43,236 bases of DNA from Ferrovibrio sp. (GTDB taxonomy: Bacteria; Pseudomonadota; Alphaproteobacteria; Ferrovibrionales; Ferrovibrionaceae): positions 1 through 43,236 of the forward strand of contig NZ_JAOZVR010000101.1 in NCBI RefSeq assembly GCF_025869515.1, read 5' to 3'. Below are positions 34,760 through 43,236 of this stretch, piece after piece (position 1 is the stretch's first letter; the number at the start of each line of letters is the position of its first letter). The notes under the pieces were generated by a model, which made no database searches, was not told where the DNA came from, and was given only the letters and a program-made list of their open reading frames with translations. The position numbers and the translations under genes are program-made.

Positions 34760-35722
34760 ATGACCACGCGTCCCGGTCCGTTCGACCGCGCCGATTTCCC
34801 GTTCGCCCTCCGCCTTGTCACCGAGGCCGCCGCCGTCGCCGCCCATCGCTGGGTCGGCCGCAGCCGGAAGGAAGATGGCGACGGCGCCGCCGTAGAGGCG
34901 ATGCGCAAGGCGCTGAGCGAGATCAACATCAATGCCGTGGTGATGATCGGCGAAGGCGAGAAGGACCATGCCCCGCTGCTGTATCGCGGCGAACGCATCG
35001 GCCAGGGTGAACCCGAGATCGAGATCGCCGTCGACCCGATCGAAGGCACCACCAACATGGCCAACGGCGTCGACAATTCGATGGCGGTGATGGCGCTGGC
35101 GCCGCGTGGCGCGATGTTCGATCTCGGTCCAAGTTTCTACATGGACAAGCTGGTGCTGCCGCCGCCGGCGAAGGGCAAGATCGATCCGGCCTGGCCTGTG
35201 AAGAAGAAACTGGAGGCGCTGGCCGCCGCGCTGAACAAGCCGGTTGCGGAACTGCGCATCTTCGTTTTGAACCGCAAGCGGCACCATGCGATGATCGCGG
35301 AAATCCATGCGGCCGGTGCGCGCACCGTGCTGCAGGAAAACGGCGATGTCGCCGGCGCCTTCATGGCCGTGCAGAAGGGCAGCACCGTCGACGCCCTGTT
35401 CGGCACCGGCGGTTCACCCGAGGGCATCATCACCGCGATCTTCGTGCGTGCCATGGGCGGCGAATTCTTCGGCCGCGTCGACCCGCAGGGCGACGAGGAA
35501 GCCCAGAAGGTGAAGGCCTTCGGCCTCGACAGCGGCAAATGGATGAGCGGCACAGAGCTGGTAAAGAGCGATGACGCTGTCTTCGTCGCCACCGGCATCA
35601 ATTCCGGTCCGGTCTGCCGCGGCATCGCCATCGAGAAAAACACCGCCTATACCCACAGCGTGATCCTGATGGCGAAAAACGGTGCGCGCTACGATATCTC
35701 CAGCCGCTTCCCCATCGCCTGA
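34760..35722 (+). CDS. glpX: Class II fructose-1,6-bisphosphatase
   Basis: A 320-residue GlpX enzyme that removes the 1-phosphate of fructose-1,6-bisphosphate in gluconeogenesis. Motifs: MIGEGEKDHAPLLYRGE, the metal site IAVDPIEGTTNMANG, and the late GTGGSPEGIITA. CGGAG lies eight bases before the ATG at 34760; the open frame from 34595 adds a region without similarity. The gene starts the run glpX-pgm-pgi with short gaps (15 and 23 bases), suggesting one transcript. Confidence 0.95.
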   Translation: MTTRPGPFDRADFPFALRLVTEAAAVAAHRWVGRSRKEDGDGAAVEAMRKALSEININAVVMIGEGEKDHAPLLYRGERIGQGEPEIEIAVDPIEGTTNMANGVDNSMAVMALAPRGAMFDLGPSFYMDKLVLPPPAKGKIDPAWPVKKKLEALAAALNKPVAELRIFVLNRKRHHAMIAEIHAAGARTVLQENGDVAGAFMAVQKGSTVDALFGTGGSPEGIITAIFVRAMGGEFFGRVDPQGDEEAQKVKAFGLDSGKWMSGTELVKSDDAVFVATGINSGPVCRGIAIEKNTAYTHSVILMAKNGARYDISSRFPIA

Positions 35723-35737
35723 CCGAGAGTTCTCCGC

Positions 35738-37423
35738 ATGAGTCTGCGTGAAGTCGCGATTGCGCCCTTCGAGGGGCAGAAGCCCGGCACGTCCGGCCTG
35801 CGCAAAAAGGTGACGGTGTTCCAGCAACCCGGCTATCTGGAGGCCTTCGTGCAGGCGGTGTTCGACACTGCCCCGGAACTCCAGGGCGGTACGCTGGTAC
35901 TGGGCGGCGACGGACGCTTTTTTAATCGCGAGGCCATCGCCACCATCCTGCGCCTGGCGGCGGCCAACGGCATCGACCGCGTGCTGGTCGGCCAGCGCGG
36001 CATCCTGTCCACCCCGGCCGCCAGTGCGGTGATCCGGCGCCATCGGGCCCGCGGCGGCCTGGTGTTGTCGGCCAGCCACAATCCCGGCGGTCCGGACGGC
36101 GATTTCGGCATCAAGTACAACATCGCCAATGGCGGCCCGGCACCCGAGGCGGTCACCGAGGCGATCTTCAAGCGCACACAGACCATCGGCCGCTATCGCA
36201 TCCTGGACGCGATGGACGTCAAGGGCGTGACCATGCCCTCCTCGGTCAGCGAGCGGATGCTGGATCAATGGATCGACCAGGTCGGCGAATACAGACTGGG
36301 CGGCATGACCGTGCAGGTGATCGACCCGGTCGAGGATTATGCCGCCGTGGTGGGCGCGCTGTTCGACTTCGACGCGATCCGCCGCCTGATCGCACGGCCC
36401 GGTTTCAGATTCCGCTTCGACGCCATGCATGCGGTGACCGGACCCTATGCGCGCCGCCTGCTGGTCGACATGCTGGGTGCGCCGGCGACCAGCGTGATCA
36501 ACGCCGAACCGAAGGAGGATTTCGGCGGCGGCCATCCCGACCCCAATCCGGCTCATGCGCCGGAGCTGTATCAGGCCGTGGTGGTGGACGGCACACTGGA
36601 TTTCGCCGCCGCTTCCGATGGCGATGGCGACCGCAACATGATCCTCGGCAAGGGCATCGCAGTGTCGCCCAGCGACAGCCTGGCCGTGCTGGCTGCCAAT
36701 GCAACGCTGGTGCCGGGCTATGCCAGGGGCATCAGCGGCGTGGCACGCTCGATGCCGACCAGCCGCGCCTCCGATGCCGTGGCTGCTGCACTGAAGGTGG
36801 AAAGTTTCGAGACGCCGACGGGCTGGAAATTCTTCGGCACCCTGCTGGATGCCGGCCGCATCACCCTGTGCGGCGAGGAAAGCTACGGCACCAGCTCGGA
36901 CCATGTGCGCGAGAAGGACGGTCTCTGGGCCGTGCTGTTCTGGCTCAACCTGCTGGCGGCAAAGCCCGGCGAGACCGTGCTGTCGATCCTGCAGGCGCAC
37001 TGGCGCCGCTTCGGCCGGCATTATTACAGCCGGCACGATTACGAAGCCGTGGATGCCAAACAGGCGGCAGCGGCGCTGGATCGCCTGCGCGCCGCCCTGC
37101 CCGGCCTGCCCGGCGAAAAGATCGGCGCGCTGGCCATTACAGCGGCCGACGATTTCGCCTATCGCGACCCGGTGGATGGTAGCGAAAGCAGGGGCCAGGG
37201 CCTGCGTGTGATCTGCGGCGAGCAGGCCCGGGTGATCGCGCGGCTCTCAGGCACGGGCACTGAAGGCGCCACCGTTCGTTTGTATTTCGAGTTGTTCGAA
37301 TCGGATCCGGCACGGCAGAATGACGATGTGCAGTCCAGGCTGCAGCCGCTGATCGACTTCGCCGAAGTCCGGACCGGCCTTCGCGAGATCACTGGCCGTA
37401 CCGCGCCCGATGTGATCACCTGA
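35738..37423 (+). CDS. pgm: Phosphoglucomutase (alpha-D-glucose-specific)
   Basis: A 561-residue alpha-phosphohexomutase. The catalytic phosphoserine is in LVLSASHNPGG near residue 113, the metal-binding loop is DGDGDRNMILG near 293, and the substrate loop GEESYGTSSDH near 386. The C-terminal phosphate loop RLSGTGTEGATVRLYFE is intact. It converts glucose-1-phosphate to glucose-6-phosphate, tying the pathway to the sugar-nucleotide genes at the left end. It lies between glpX and pgi on the same strand. Confidence 0.96.
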   Translation: MSLREVAIAPFEGQKPGTSGLRKKVTVFQQPGYLEAFVQAVFDTAPELQGGTLVLGGDGRFFNREAIATILRLAAANGIDRVLVGQRGILSTPAASAVIRRHRARGGLVLSASHNPGGPDGDFGIKYNIANGGPAPEAVTEAIFKRTQTIGRYRILDAMDVKGVTMPSSVSERMLDQWIDQVGEYRLGGMTVQVIDPVEDYAAVVGALFDFDAIRRLIARPGFRFRFDAMHAVTGPYARRLLVDMLGAPATSVINAEPKEDFGGGHPDPNPAHAPELYQAVVVDGTLDFAAASDGDGDRNMILGKGIAVSPSDSLAVLAANATLVPGYARGISGVARSMPTSRASDAVAAALKVESFETPTGWKFFGTLLDAGRITLCGEESYGTSSDHVREKDGLWAVLFWLNLLAAKPGETVLSILQAHWRRFGRHYYSRHDYEAVDAKQAAAALDRLRAALPGLPGEKIGALAITAADDFAYRDPVDGSESRGQGLRVICGEQARVIARLSGTGTEGATVRLYFELFESDPARQNDDVQSRLQPLIDFAEVRTGLREITGRTAPDVIT

Positions 37424-37446
37424 AGCCGTACTGCACCGGAGGGTTT

Positions 37447-39102
37447 ATGTCGCTGCCGCCGCCGATCGACCAGACGCCTGCCTGGCGCGCCCTTGCCGCC
37501 CATGCCTCTGCCACGCGGACCCGGCATCTGCGCGACCTGTTCGCCAACGACCCCGAACGGTTCGACAAACTCTCCTTCCGCTGCGGCAATCTGCTGGTCG
37601 ATCTGTCGCGCCAGCGCATCGACGGCGAAACGTTGGAGCTGCTGCTCGATCTGGCACGCACCGCCGGAGTCGAAGACTGGCGCGACCGCATGCTGCGCGG
37701 CGAGAAGATCAATACCACCGAGAATCGCGCGGCTCTGCATACCGCGCTGCGCCTGCCCGCCGGTGCCAGCCTGACGGTGGACGGCGCCGACATTGCCGCC
37801 CTGGTGCATGGCGAATTGCAGCGCATGGGCGAGATCATCGCCGCGCTCCGCGACGGCAGCTGGCGCGGCACTACCGAAAAGCCGTTCAGGAGCCTGGTCG
37901 CCATGGGGATCGGCGGCTCCGATCTCGGCCCGCGCATGGCGCTGGAGGCCCTGGCCGCCGACAAGCTGCCTGGCATCGACATTTACTTCGTCAGCAACGT
38001 GGACGGCACCGACATCGCGCGTACGCTGGAGAAATGCGAGGCGGAAACCACGCTGTTCGTGGTGGCCTCGAAAACCTTCACCACCCAGGAAACCATGGCC
38101 AATGCCGAGACGGCGCGGGCCTGGCTGCAGGAAAAGCTCGGCCCCGGCATCATCGACTGGCCGCGGCATTTCATGGGCCTGTCGGCCAATACCACGGTGC
38201 CCGGCAAGTTCGGCATCCGGCCTGAGCAGGTGCTGCAGTTCTGGGACTGGGTCGGCGGCCGCTATTCGCTGTGGTCGGCGATCGGCTTCCCGATCGCGCT
38301 CGGTATTGGCATGGACAAGTTCCGCGAGCTGCTGGACGGCGCCCATGCGATGGATCGGCATTTCGCCACCGCACCGCTGCAGGAGAACCTGCCGGTGCTG
38401 ATGGCGCTGGCCGGCATCTGGAACGTCAATTTCCTCAATTCGCCGGCGCTCGCCGTGCTGCCCTACGACCAGGGCCTGTCGAAGCTGGCGCCCTATCTGC
38501 AGCAGGCGGATATGGAGAGCAATGGCAAGGGCGTCGACCGCTGGGGCCGGCCGCTAGGTTTTGCCACCGGCCCCATCGTGTTCGGCGAGCCGGGCACCAA
38601 TGGCCAGCATGCCTTCTACCAGTTGCTGCATCAGGGTCCGGAAGTGATCGCTTGCGACTTCATTGCGCCGCTGCGCAGCCGCTATCCGATCGGGCGTCAT
38701 CACGACATGCTGCTGGCCAATGTGTTCGCCCAGGCGGAAGCCCTGATGTGCGGCCGCACACGGCTGGAAGCCGAGGAACAGCTGCGCGCCGAGGGCGCCG
38801 ACGAGGCGACCATCGCAAGGCTGGCGCCGCACAAGGTGTTCCCCGGCAACTGGCCGAGCACCACCATCCTGCTGCCGCAGGTTGACCCCTATCATCTGGG
38901 CATGCTGATCGCGCTGTACGAACACAAGATTTTCGTGCAGGGCGCGGTCTGGGGCGTGAATTCCTTCGACCAGTGGGGCGTCGAACTGGGCAAGCAGCTC
39001 GCCAAGCCGATCCTGGAAGAGTTGACCGATGCCGCCACACAGCATCATCATGACGGCGCAACGAGCGGCCTGATCGCCTTCGCCCGCAGTCAGCGCTCGT
39101 AG
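37447..39102 (+). CDS. pgi: Glucose-6-phosphate isomerase
   Basis: A 551-residue PGI of the usual length. It shows IGGSDLGPRMALEAL, VSNVDGTDIARTL, FTTQETMANAE, the base GGRYSLWSAIGF region and the C-terminal FDQWGVELGKQLA signature. It interconverts glucose-6-phosphate and fructose-6-phosphate, the product chain of glpX. CGGAGG lies about six bases before the ATG. It ends the three-gene run. Confidence 0.97.
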   Translation: MSLPPPIDQTPAWRALAAHASATRTRHLRDLFANDPERFDKLSFRCGNLLVDLSRQRIDGETLELLLDLARTAGVEDWRDRMLRGEKINTTENRAALHTALRLPAGASLTVDGADIAALVHGELQRMGEIIAALRDGSWRGTTEKPFRSLVAMGIGGSDLGPRMALEALAADKLPGIDIYFVSNVDGTDIARTLEKCEAETTLFVVASKTFTTQETMANAETARAWLQEKLGPGIIDWPRHFMGLSANTTVPGKFGIRPEQVLQFWDWVGGRYSLWSAIGFPIALGIGMDKFRELLDGAHAMDRHFATAPLQENLPVLMALAGIWNVNFLNSPALAVLPYDQGLSKLAPYLQQADMESNGKGVDRWGRPLGFATGPIVFGEPGTNGQHAFYQLLHQGPEVIACDFIAPLRSRYPIGRHHDMLLANVFAQAEALMCGRTRLEAEEQLRAEGADEATIARLAPHKVFPGNWPSTTILLPQVDPYHLGMLIALYEHKIFVQGAVWGVNSFDQWGVELGKQLAKPILEELTDAATQHHHDGATSGLIAFARSQRS

Positions 39103-39159
39103 CAGACCAGTACAACCGATTCAGTCGAAACCACTACTATAACGAGACGCGCGGCCGCC

Positions 39160-40296
39160 ATGAGCGAAGCCGATGCCGTGCGCCAGGGTATGCGGGAAAT
39201 CGATTTCGTCCTGCATTCGTCCTGGCGTCTGGGGAAGACCATCGTTGCCGGCTGGACCCATGAGGGCAGCCGGGCCAGCTTCTGCTTTTCCGAACCATAC
39301 ACGGTGCTCGGCAGCGCCGAGGAACTGCCGCGCCTGGTCCGCGGCCGCCGCCTGATGGACGCCGCCAGCTTCACCGAGACCTGCAAGCTGCTTCGTGCCC
39401 GCCCGCTGACCATGGACCTGCCCTTCAACGTCGGCACCGCCAAGGGCGAGGTCAGCCCGCTGCTGATCGAGAACCTAGTCAAGCGCTATACCATCAGCGC
39501 CACCGAAAGCCGGGCAGTCATCCTGTTCGATATCGTCAGTTTCTCGAAACACACGCCGCTGGAGCAGGTGGCGCAACTTTCGTCGCTGGAATACTCGATC
39601 AATTCGGCCGCCAAGCGGCTGAACCAGGCCGGCCTGCGCACCGAGCTGGCACGCTCCACCGTCGGCGACGGCTTCTATGTTTGGAACCGCGGCGAAGGTC
39701 CCGATGCCGACCTGCGCAGCTGGCTGGCCCTGCTGCTGATCCTGGCCGACAATGCGCTGGCACGGCAGAAGGGCAATCAGAAGCTGGTACCGACGCTACG
39801 GGCCGCCTTCACCATCGGCAGCCATTTCTCCTACCACCAAGTGGAAGGCACCACGCCACGCGGTTTCGAATATATCGTCGGCGAGGTCACCATCGCGCTG
39901 GCGCGCATCATCGCCAAGGCCCTGCCCGGCCAGATCCTGATCGGCCAGTTCCAGCGCGAGCTGGGTGGCAGTGCCGGCGCTATCGAGACGCTGGGCTTCC
40001 TGGCCCGCGCCGAGCAGATCGCGGCCAGCCTGTCGGGCCTGGAAGTGGGTCACGCCACCCTGCTCGGCCTGCGCAGCCGGACGACCAGCCCGGGCGACAA
40101 ATCAGGCCTGACGGTCTATCGGATCGGCGACAAGCACGGCTATACCCACCAGGCCTTCAATACACGGGTGACGGTCGATCGTGAGAATTGCGACCCGCTG
40201 ATGCTGGGTTGCGGCAGCGCCGACCTGGCAGGCTTCGGCGCCGAGCCGGCACCCTATGACATGAAAGCCGCGCTGAAACGCCCGACGGAGCGCTAG
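39160..40296 (+). CDS. Divergent class III nucleotide-cyclase-like protein
   Basis: A 378-residue soluble protein. After an N-terminal part that I do not recognise (1-115), residues about 118-290 resemble a class III cyclase: ILFDIVSFSKHTP (first metal Asp), TVGDGFYVWN (second metal Asp) and VGEVTIALARIIAKALPGQILIG. In the last, the usual transition-state Asn is replaced by Ile, while the Arg is kept. The Lys and Asp that select adenine also seem absent (Ser and Glu). So it may bind a nucleotide without cyclising it. A C-terminal 90 residues are unassigned. It is convergent with the pentapeptide-repeat gene, overlapping by four bases. Confidence 0.7.
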   Translation: MSEADAVRQGMREIDFVLHSSWRLGKTIVAGWTHEGSRASFCFSEPYTVLGSAEELPRLVRGRRLMDAASFTETCKLLRARPLTMDLPFNVGTAKGEVSPLLIENLVKRYTISATESRAVILFDIVSFSKHTPLEQVAQLSSLEYSINSAAKRLNQAGLRTELARSTVGDGFYVWNRGEGPDADLRSWLALLLILADNALARQKGNQKLVPTLRAAFTIGSHFSYHQVEGTTPRGFEYIVGEVTIALARIIAKALPGQILIGQFQRELGGSAGAIETLGFLARAEQIAASLSGLEVGHATLLGLRSRTTSPGDKSGLTVYRIGDKHGYTHQAFNTRVTVDRENCDPLMLGCGSADLAGFGAEPAPYDMKAALKRPTER

Positions 40297-41588
40297 GCCG
40301 GCGGTTTTAGCCCGCTGGCATCGGTGAAATCGGCGCCTTCGGTTTCGGCACCCTCGAGACTGGCTTCCTGCAGGTCGGCTTCGCGCAATACGGCCTGCTG
40401 CAGCCGCGCGCCACGCAGGTCGGCATGGCGCAGGTTGGCATTGTCGAGATGGCTGGGAAAACTGCGGGCGGCAGCCACCACCAGCGGCCGCAGATCGGCC
40501 TTGCGCAGATCGGCATGAGCCAGGTTGGCGCCCTTCAGGTTGGCGCCGCGCAGATCCGCCCCGCTCAGACGACAGTTACGCAGATCCGCACCGGGCAGAC
40601 GCGCGCCCTGGATCGCCGCGCCCTCCATATTGAGGCCGAAGAAGACGGCATTGGCCGCCACCAGTCCGGTCAGCTGTGCCTTGTAGAGGCTGCCGATCTT
40701 GCGCAGGTCGAAGCCGCTGAAATCGACCAGCCTGCCATCGACGCCGCCGGTAGTGACCCAGAGCCCGTGCTGGCGCAACGCTTCTTCCGGCGGCATGCCG
40801 AGATCCTCCAGCGGCTTGCCCGCCGGCTTGTCGCCCAGCATGCCCGTGGTGTTGGCGCCGGTCATGTCGGCCATCTGCAGTTTGGCTTCAGTCAGCACCG
40901 CATTGGTCAGCGTGGCGCCTTTCAGGCTGGCGCCCGACAGGTCGGCACCGGACAGATCCGCATTGGTGAGATTGGCATGCGACAGATTGGCCCGCACCAG
41001 GTTGCAACCCACCATGATGGCATCGGTGAAATCGGTATGTTGCGCCACCACGCCGCCCATGCGTGCCTTGGACAGGTTGGCGCCCTGCATGGCGGCGCCC
41101 TGCATGTCGGCGGCGCCGGTCTTGTACTGCATGGCGCGAATATCACGCGTGCGGTTGTCGCGCTCGGCGATCATGCCGTCACGCAGATCGGCGTCGAACA
41201 GATTGGCCTGGGTCAGGTTGGCGCCCTGCAGCAGGGCACCGCGCAGATCGGCGCGCACCAGGCTGGCCCCGGCCAGGTTGACCATGCGCAGATCGGCGCC
41301 GAACAGCACGGCGCGGTCGAGGTTACAGCCGCCAAGGCTCGCTCCGTGCAGGGCGGCGCCGGTGAAATCGGCGTCGCTGAGATCGGCGCCGGCGAACAGC
41401 ATGCCTTCGAGATCGTGGAAGGAAAAGATCGCCCGCCGGCCGCCGAAGACGCCGTTGCGATAGTCCTGATGCAGCTTAATGGCTTTATTGACGTCGGCCT
41501 GGCTCAGCTTCTTGCGAGCCGTTCCGGTTTCCGCGGAACCGGACGTAGCCTGACTACTTTTGCCCGGATCGTTCTGGCTTGCAGTCAT
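40293..41588 (-). CDS. Pentapeptide-repeat protein
   Basis: A 431-residue protein of which two stretches (about 70-240 and 325-425) are A(D/N)LXX pentapeptide repeats forming right-handed beta-helices. They are separated by a non-repeat segment of about 60 residues with PPEEALRQHGLWVTT. The N-terminal 50 residues include a short helical part (INKAIKLHQDYRNGVFGGRRAIF-like) seen in other alphaproteobacterial members. Pentapeptide proteins may mimic DNA or act as scaffolds; no specific role can be given. It is followed by the unknown gene at 41633-43048, same strand, 44 bases upstream. Confidence 0.92.
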   Translation of the reverse strand: MTASQNDPGKSSQATSGSAETGTARKKLSQADVNKAIKLHQDYRNGVFGGRRAIFSFHDLEGMLFAGADLSDADFTGAALHGASLGGCNLDRAVLFGADLRMVNLAGASLVRADLRGALLQGANLTQANLFDADLRDGMIAERDNRTRDIRAMQYKTGAADMQGAAMQGANLSKARMGGVVAQHTDFTDAIMVGCNLVRANLSHANLTNADLSGADLSGASLKGATLTNAVLTEAKLQMADMTGANTTGMLGDKPAGKPLEDLGMPPEEALRQHGLWVTTGGVDGRLVDFSGFDLRKIGSLYKAQLTGLVAANAVFFGLNMEGAAIQGARLPGADLRNCRLSGADLRGANLKGANLAHADLRKADLRPLVVAAARSFPSHLDNANLRHADLRGARLQQAVLREADLQEASLEGAETEGADFTDASGLKPPA

Positions 41589-41632
41589 TCGTTTCCTCAG
41601 CGCGCCTCAAGCCCGCTGGAAGAAAGATGATA

Positions 41633-43048
41633 TCAGCCCGGCATCTTTTCAATGGCGGCGAGGCCGTCCTTCATCAGCTTGCCGGCGGCGGTACCACCGC
41701 TGACAAGTTCGAGCATGCGTACCGCACCGTAAAGTTGCTGCCTGGCCGCGTCCTTGCCCAGCGCATTCAGCTTGCCCGCCTTGATGTCGGCAATCAGTGT
41801 ACTGCCACCCTGCTCGATCTGGCCGCCCAGTTGCTTCAGCGTGCCGTCGACATCCTTGCCGGCACCGATTTCGCCCGCCACGCGTGCCACTTTCTGGATT
41901 GCATAGACGCGATCCTCGGCCTGCAGCTTGGCAGCAAAGATGGCTTCCTTGACCGCGGCTTCCTGCCCCGGCTCGATGGTCGTCGGCGTTGCCAGGGCAT
42001 CGAGGATCTTGGTGTCGGCGCCGGCCAGCACGCCGGTCTTCACCATGTCGCGCAGCTTGCCGCCGGCTGCATCCATCTCCGGTTGCGGGCCTTCGGCCAT
42101 GCCATCGGCCTTGAGCCGGCCGATCATCACCACGAAATCATCCACCATGCCGGCAATGTTGCCGGCTTCCATCTTGCCGGCATCGGCGCGGCCGATCGAC
42201 TTGAAGAAGCGTTTGCTGTCGCCGGCAATCATGCGGCGGGCATACTGCCCCGGCCTGAGGTCGGCGATGCCGGTCGGCATATCGCCCATGCCGTCGAAAA
42301 TCGGCAGCGCCTGGAACGGATCGCTCAGGCGCGCCACCACGAAGGCGATCATGTAGCCCGGCAGGCCGGCACCGCTGGCGCAGAGCGCCGCATAGCCTTC
42401 CCTGATCGCCTCGACCTGCATGTCGAGCAGCCGGCCGACCGGCTTGGGCGACATCTCTTCGCGCAGCTTTTCCAGCGCCCCGGAAATCTCCAGCACGCAC
42501 ATCATGTCGACCAGGTCGAGATAGGCAGTCTCGCTGCCCAATCTGGCGACCAGACTGGCGCGATGCGCAGGATCGGAATCGGCCTGGCTGATATCCTCGC
42601 GCAGGCGCCGGGCGGCGATGCCCCACAGGGTGGCGCCCAGTTTTGGAATGCGCGGATCGGCATTTGCGCCGATCGCCGGTGCCGTCGAGGCACGCAGGCT
42701 GGCTTCCAGCTCCTTGACGCCGGCCTGGTCGAGCGACTGCACAACGAGTTCCCAACAGGGGGCCAGTGAGGCGCGCGAGATACGGCCGAACTGCTTGTCG
42801 CCATCCTCGGGCAGGATCAGCAGATCCTCGAAGGGATGGCAGAAGATACGCTGCAGCGTCAGATGCCGCGGCGGCCGGGTCTTGGCCAGGCGCGGGCGCA
42901 GGGTGCCGAGCGCGGCATCGGCCAGCGCCGCCGAGAGCACGACCGCGCGCGAACGCTCGATCAGAAGAGTGAGCTGCGCCACCTTCTCGTCGGGAATCTC
43001 GAACAGCTTGCGCTCGATATCGCGCAGCTCGGATGCAAGATCGGTCAT
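41633..43048 (-). CDS. Uncharacterised helical protein, 471 residues
   Basis: A protein I do not recognise. It looks mainly alpha-helical and soluble, with no signal peptide, membrane helix or clear catalytic motif. The first 60 residues include a charged helix (DLASELRDIERKLFEIPDEKVAQLTLLIERSRAVV, partly coiled-coil-like). A central part has FEDLLILPEDGDKQFGRISR. The C-terminal 120 residues are Ala/Gly/Lys-rich helices. The ATG overlaps the stop of the preceding gene (ATGA at 43045-43048), so they are coupled. With the pentapeptide gene downstream they may form one operon. Confidence 0.65.
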   Translation of the reverse strand: MTDLASELRDIERKLFEIPDEKVAQLTLLIERSRAVVLSAALADAALGTLRPRLAKTRPPRHLTLQRIFCHPFEDLLILPEDGDKQFGRISRASLAPCWELVVQSLDQAGVKELEASLRASTAPAIGANADPRIPKLGATLWGIAARRLREDISQADSDPAHRASLVARLGSETAYLDLVDMMCVLEISGALEKLREEMSPKPVGRLLDMQVEAIREGYAALCASGAGLPGYMIAFVVARLSDPFQALPIFDGMGDMPTGIADLRPGQYARRMIAGDSKRFFKSIGRADAGKMEAGNIAGMVDDFVVMIGRLKADGMAEGPQPEMDAAGGKLRDMVKTGVLAGADTKILDALATPTTIEPGQEAAVKEAIFAAKLQAEDRVYAIQKVARVAGEIGAGKDVDGTLKQLGGQIEQGGSTLIADIKAGKLNALGKDAARQQLYGAVRMLELVSGGTAAGKLMKDGLAAIEKMPG

Positions 43049-43236
43049 ATCCGTTTCCGCTTCACGTTCTCTACGCGCCGGACCATCTCGATATCGAGCG
43101 AGCCCGAATTCCACCCCTCGAGAGCGCGCACCTGCATGCGCGTGTTCTCCTGCATCGCCGCCAGATTGGGCCGGTTGGCGGCTTCCTTCTCCGGGATGAT
43201 GGGAAGAACTCGATAAATTTCCGTTACCGCCGCCCG
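43045..43236 (-). CDS. 3' end of an uncharacterised gene
   Basis: The last 63 codons of a minus-strand gene that enters from the right edge. The peptide reads through EIYRVLPIIPEKE and ends with DIEMVRRVENVKRKRI, then TGA. The frame is open to the edge, and the stop overlaps the next gene's ATG, so it is probably a real gene. No family is recognised from so short a piece; the basic tail suggests a soluble protein. Confidence 0.6.
   Translation of the reverse strand, partial: RAAVTEIYRVLPIIPEKEAANRPNLAAMQENTRMQVRALEGWNSGSLDIEMVRRVENVKRKRI

Overview
The window is GC-rich, densely coded chromosomal DNA that reads as an alphaproteobacterium, probably Rhodospirillales-like. The evidence is gene content and order: a YbbN/CnoX-type thioredoxin, a LON-domain protein, a one-cysteine Trm112 protein and a DUF971 protein in a row; a UbiH-family hydroxylase; a short NDUFS6-like zinc-finger protein; a DUF1194 von Willebrand protein; HWE-type kinase signalling; and dispersed palindromes of the kind common in Alphaproteobacteria. 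No species can be named from sequence alone. Nearly all genes look intact. Two are cut by the window edges: an RmlA-like start at the left and an unknown gene at the right.

Layout. 1-6.3 kb is a surface-glycan locus: RmlA start, a glycosyltransferase-methyltransferase fusion, a sugar aminotransferase, a NeuD-like acyltransferase and two GT-B glycosyltransferases. Next come a HXXEE membrane protein and tRNA-Arg(CCG). 7.1-9.9 kb looks accessory. It holds a helically phased CTTAT array, then a four-gene cassette on the minus strand in which every junction overlaps: a peptidoglycan-binding-fold protein with a twin C-x10-C tail, a two-domain protein of unknown function, an SMC/ABC-like ATPase, and a paralogue of the unknown protein. 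10.2-15.6 kb holds an SDR/HxlR divergent pair, an HWE kinase plus receiver protein, a glycosyltransferase, an ABC ATPase without a permease and the zinc-finger protein. polA fills 15.8-18.6 kb and is followed by NIPSNAP and lipoprotein genes. 19.7-22.6 kb is a catabolic operon (Ldh-type dehydrogenase, 2-keto-4-pentenoate hydratase/FAH family, MDR oxidoreductase), to whose end an AT-rich nucleotidyltransferase gene is joined by a GTGA overlap.

23.2-26.2 kb has small regulators, each divergent from an NTF2-fold protein (LysR/SnoaL-like, Lrp/NTF2-like). At 26.2-28.3 kb lies an ammonium-transporter/histidine-kinase fusion with a sigma-54-type promoter just upstream. 28.5-30.9 kb is the thioredoxin-LON-Trm112-DUF971 run. 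PepSY, UbiH-like and DUF1194 genes follow. 34.8-39.1 kb carries glpX, pgm and pgi, which link fructose-1,6-bisphosphate, glucose-6-phosphate and glucose-1-phosphate. Glucose-1-phosphate is also the substrate class of the RmlA-like enzyme at the left edge. The right end holds a divergent class III cyclase-like protein, a pentapeptide-repeat protein and two uncharacterised coupled genes.

The strongest candidate for something undescribed is the four-gene cassette at 7341-9917, followed by the phased array beside the tRNA gene and the sigma-54-linked Amt-kinase. All functional statements are inference from motifs and context; no searches were run.
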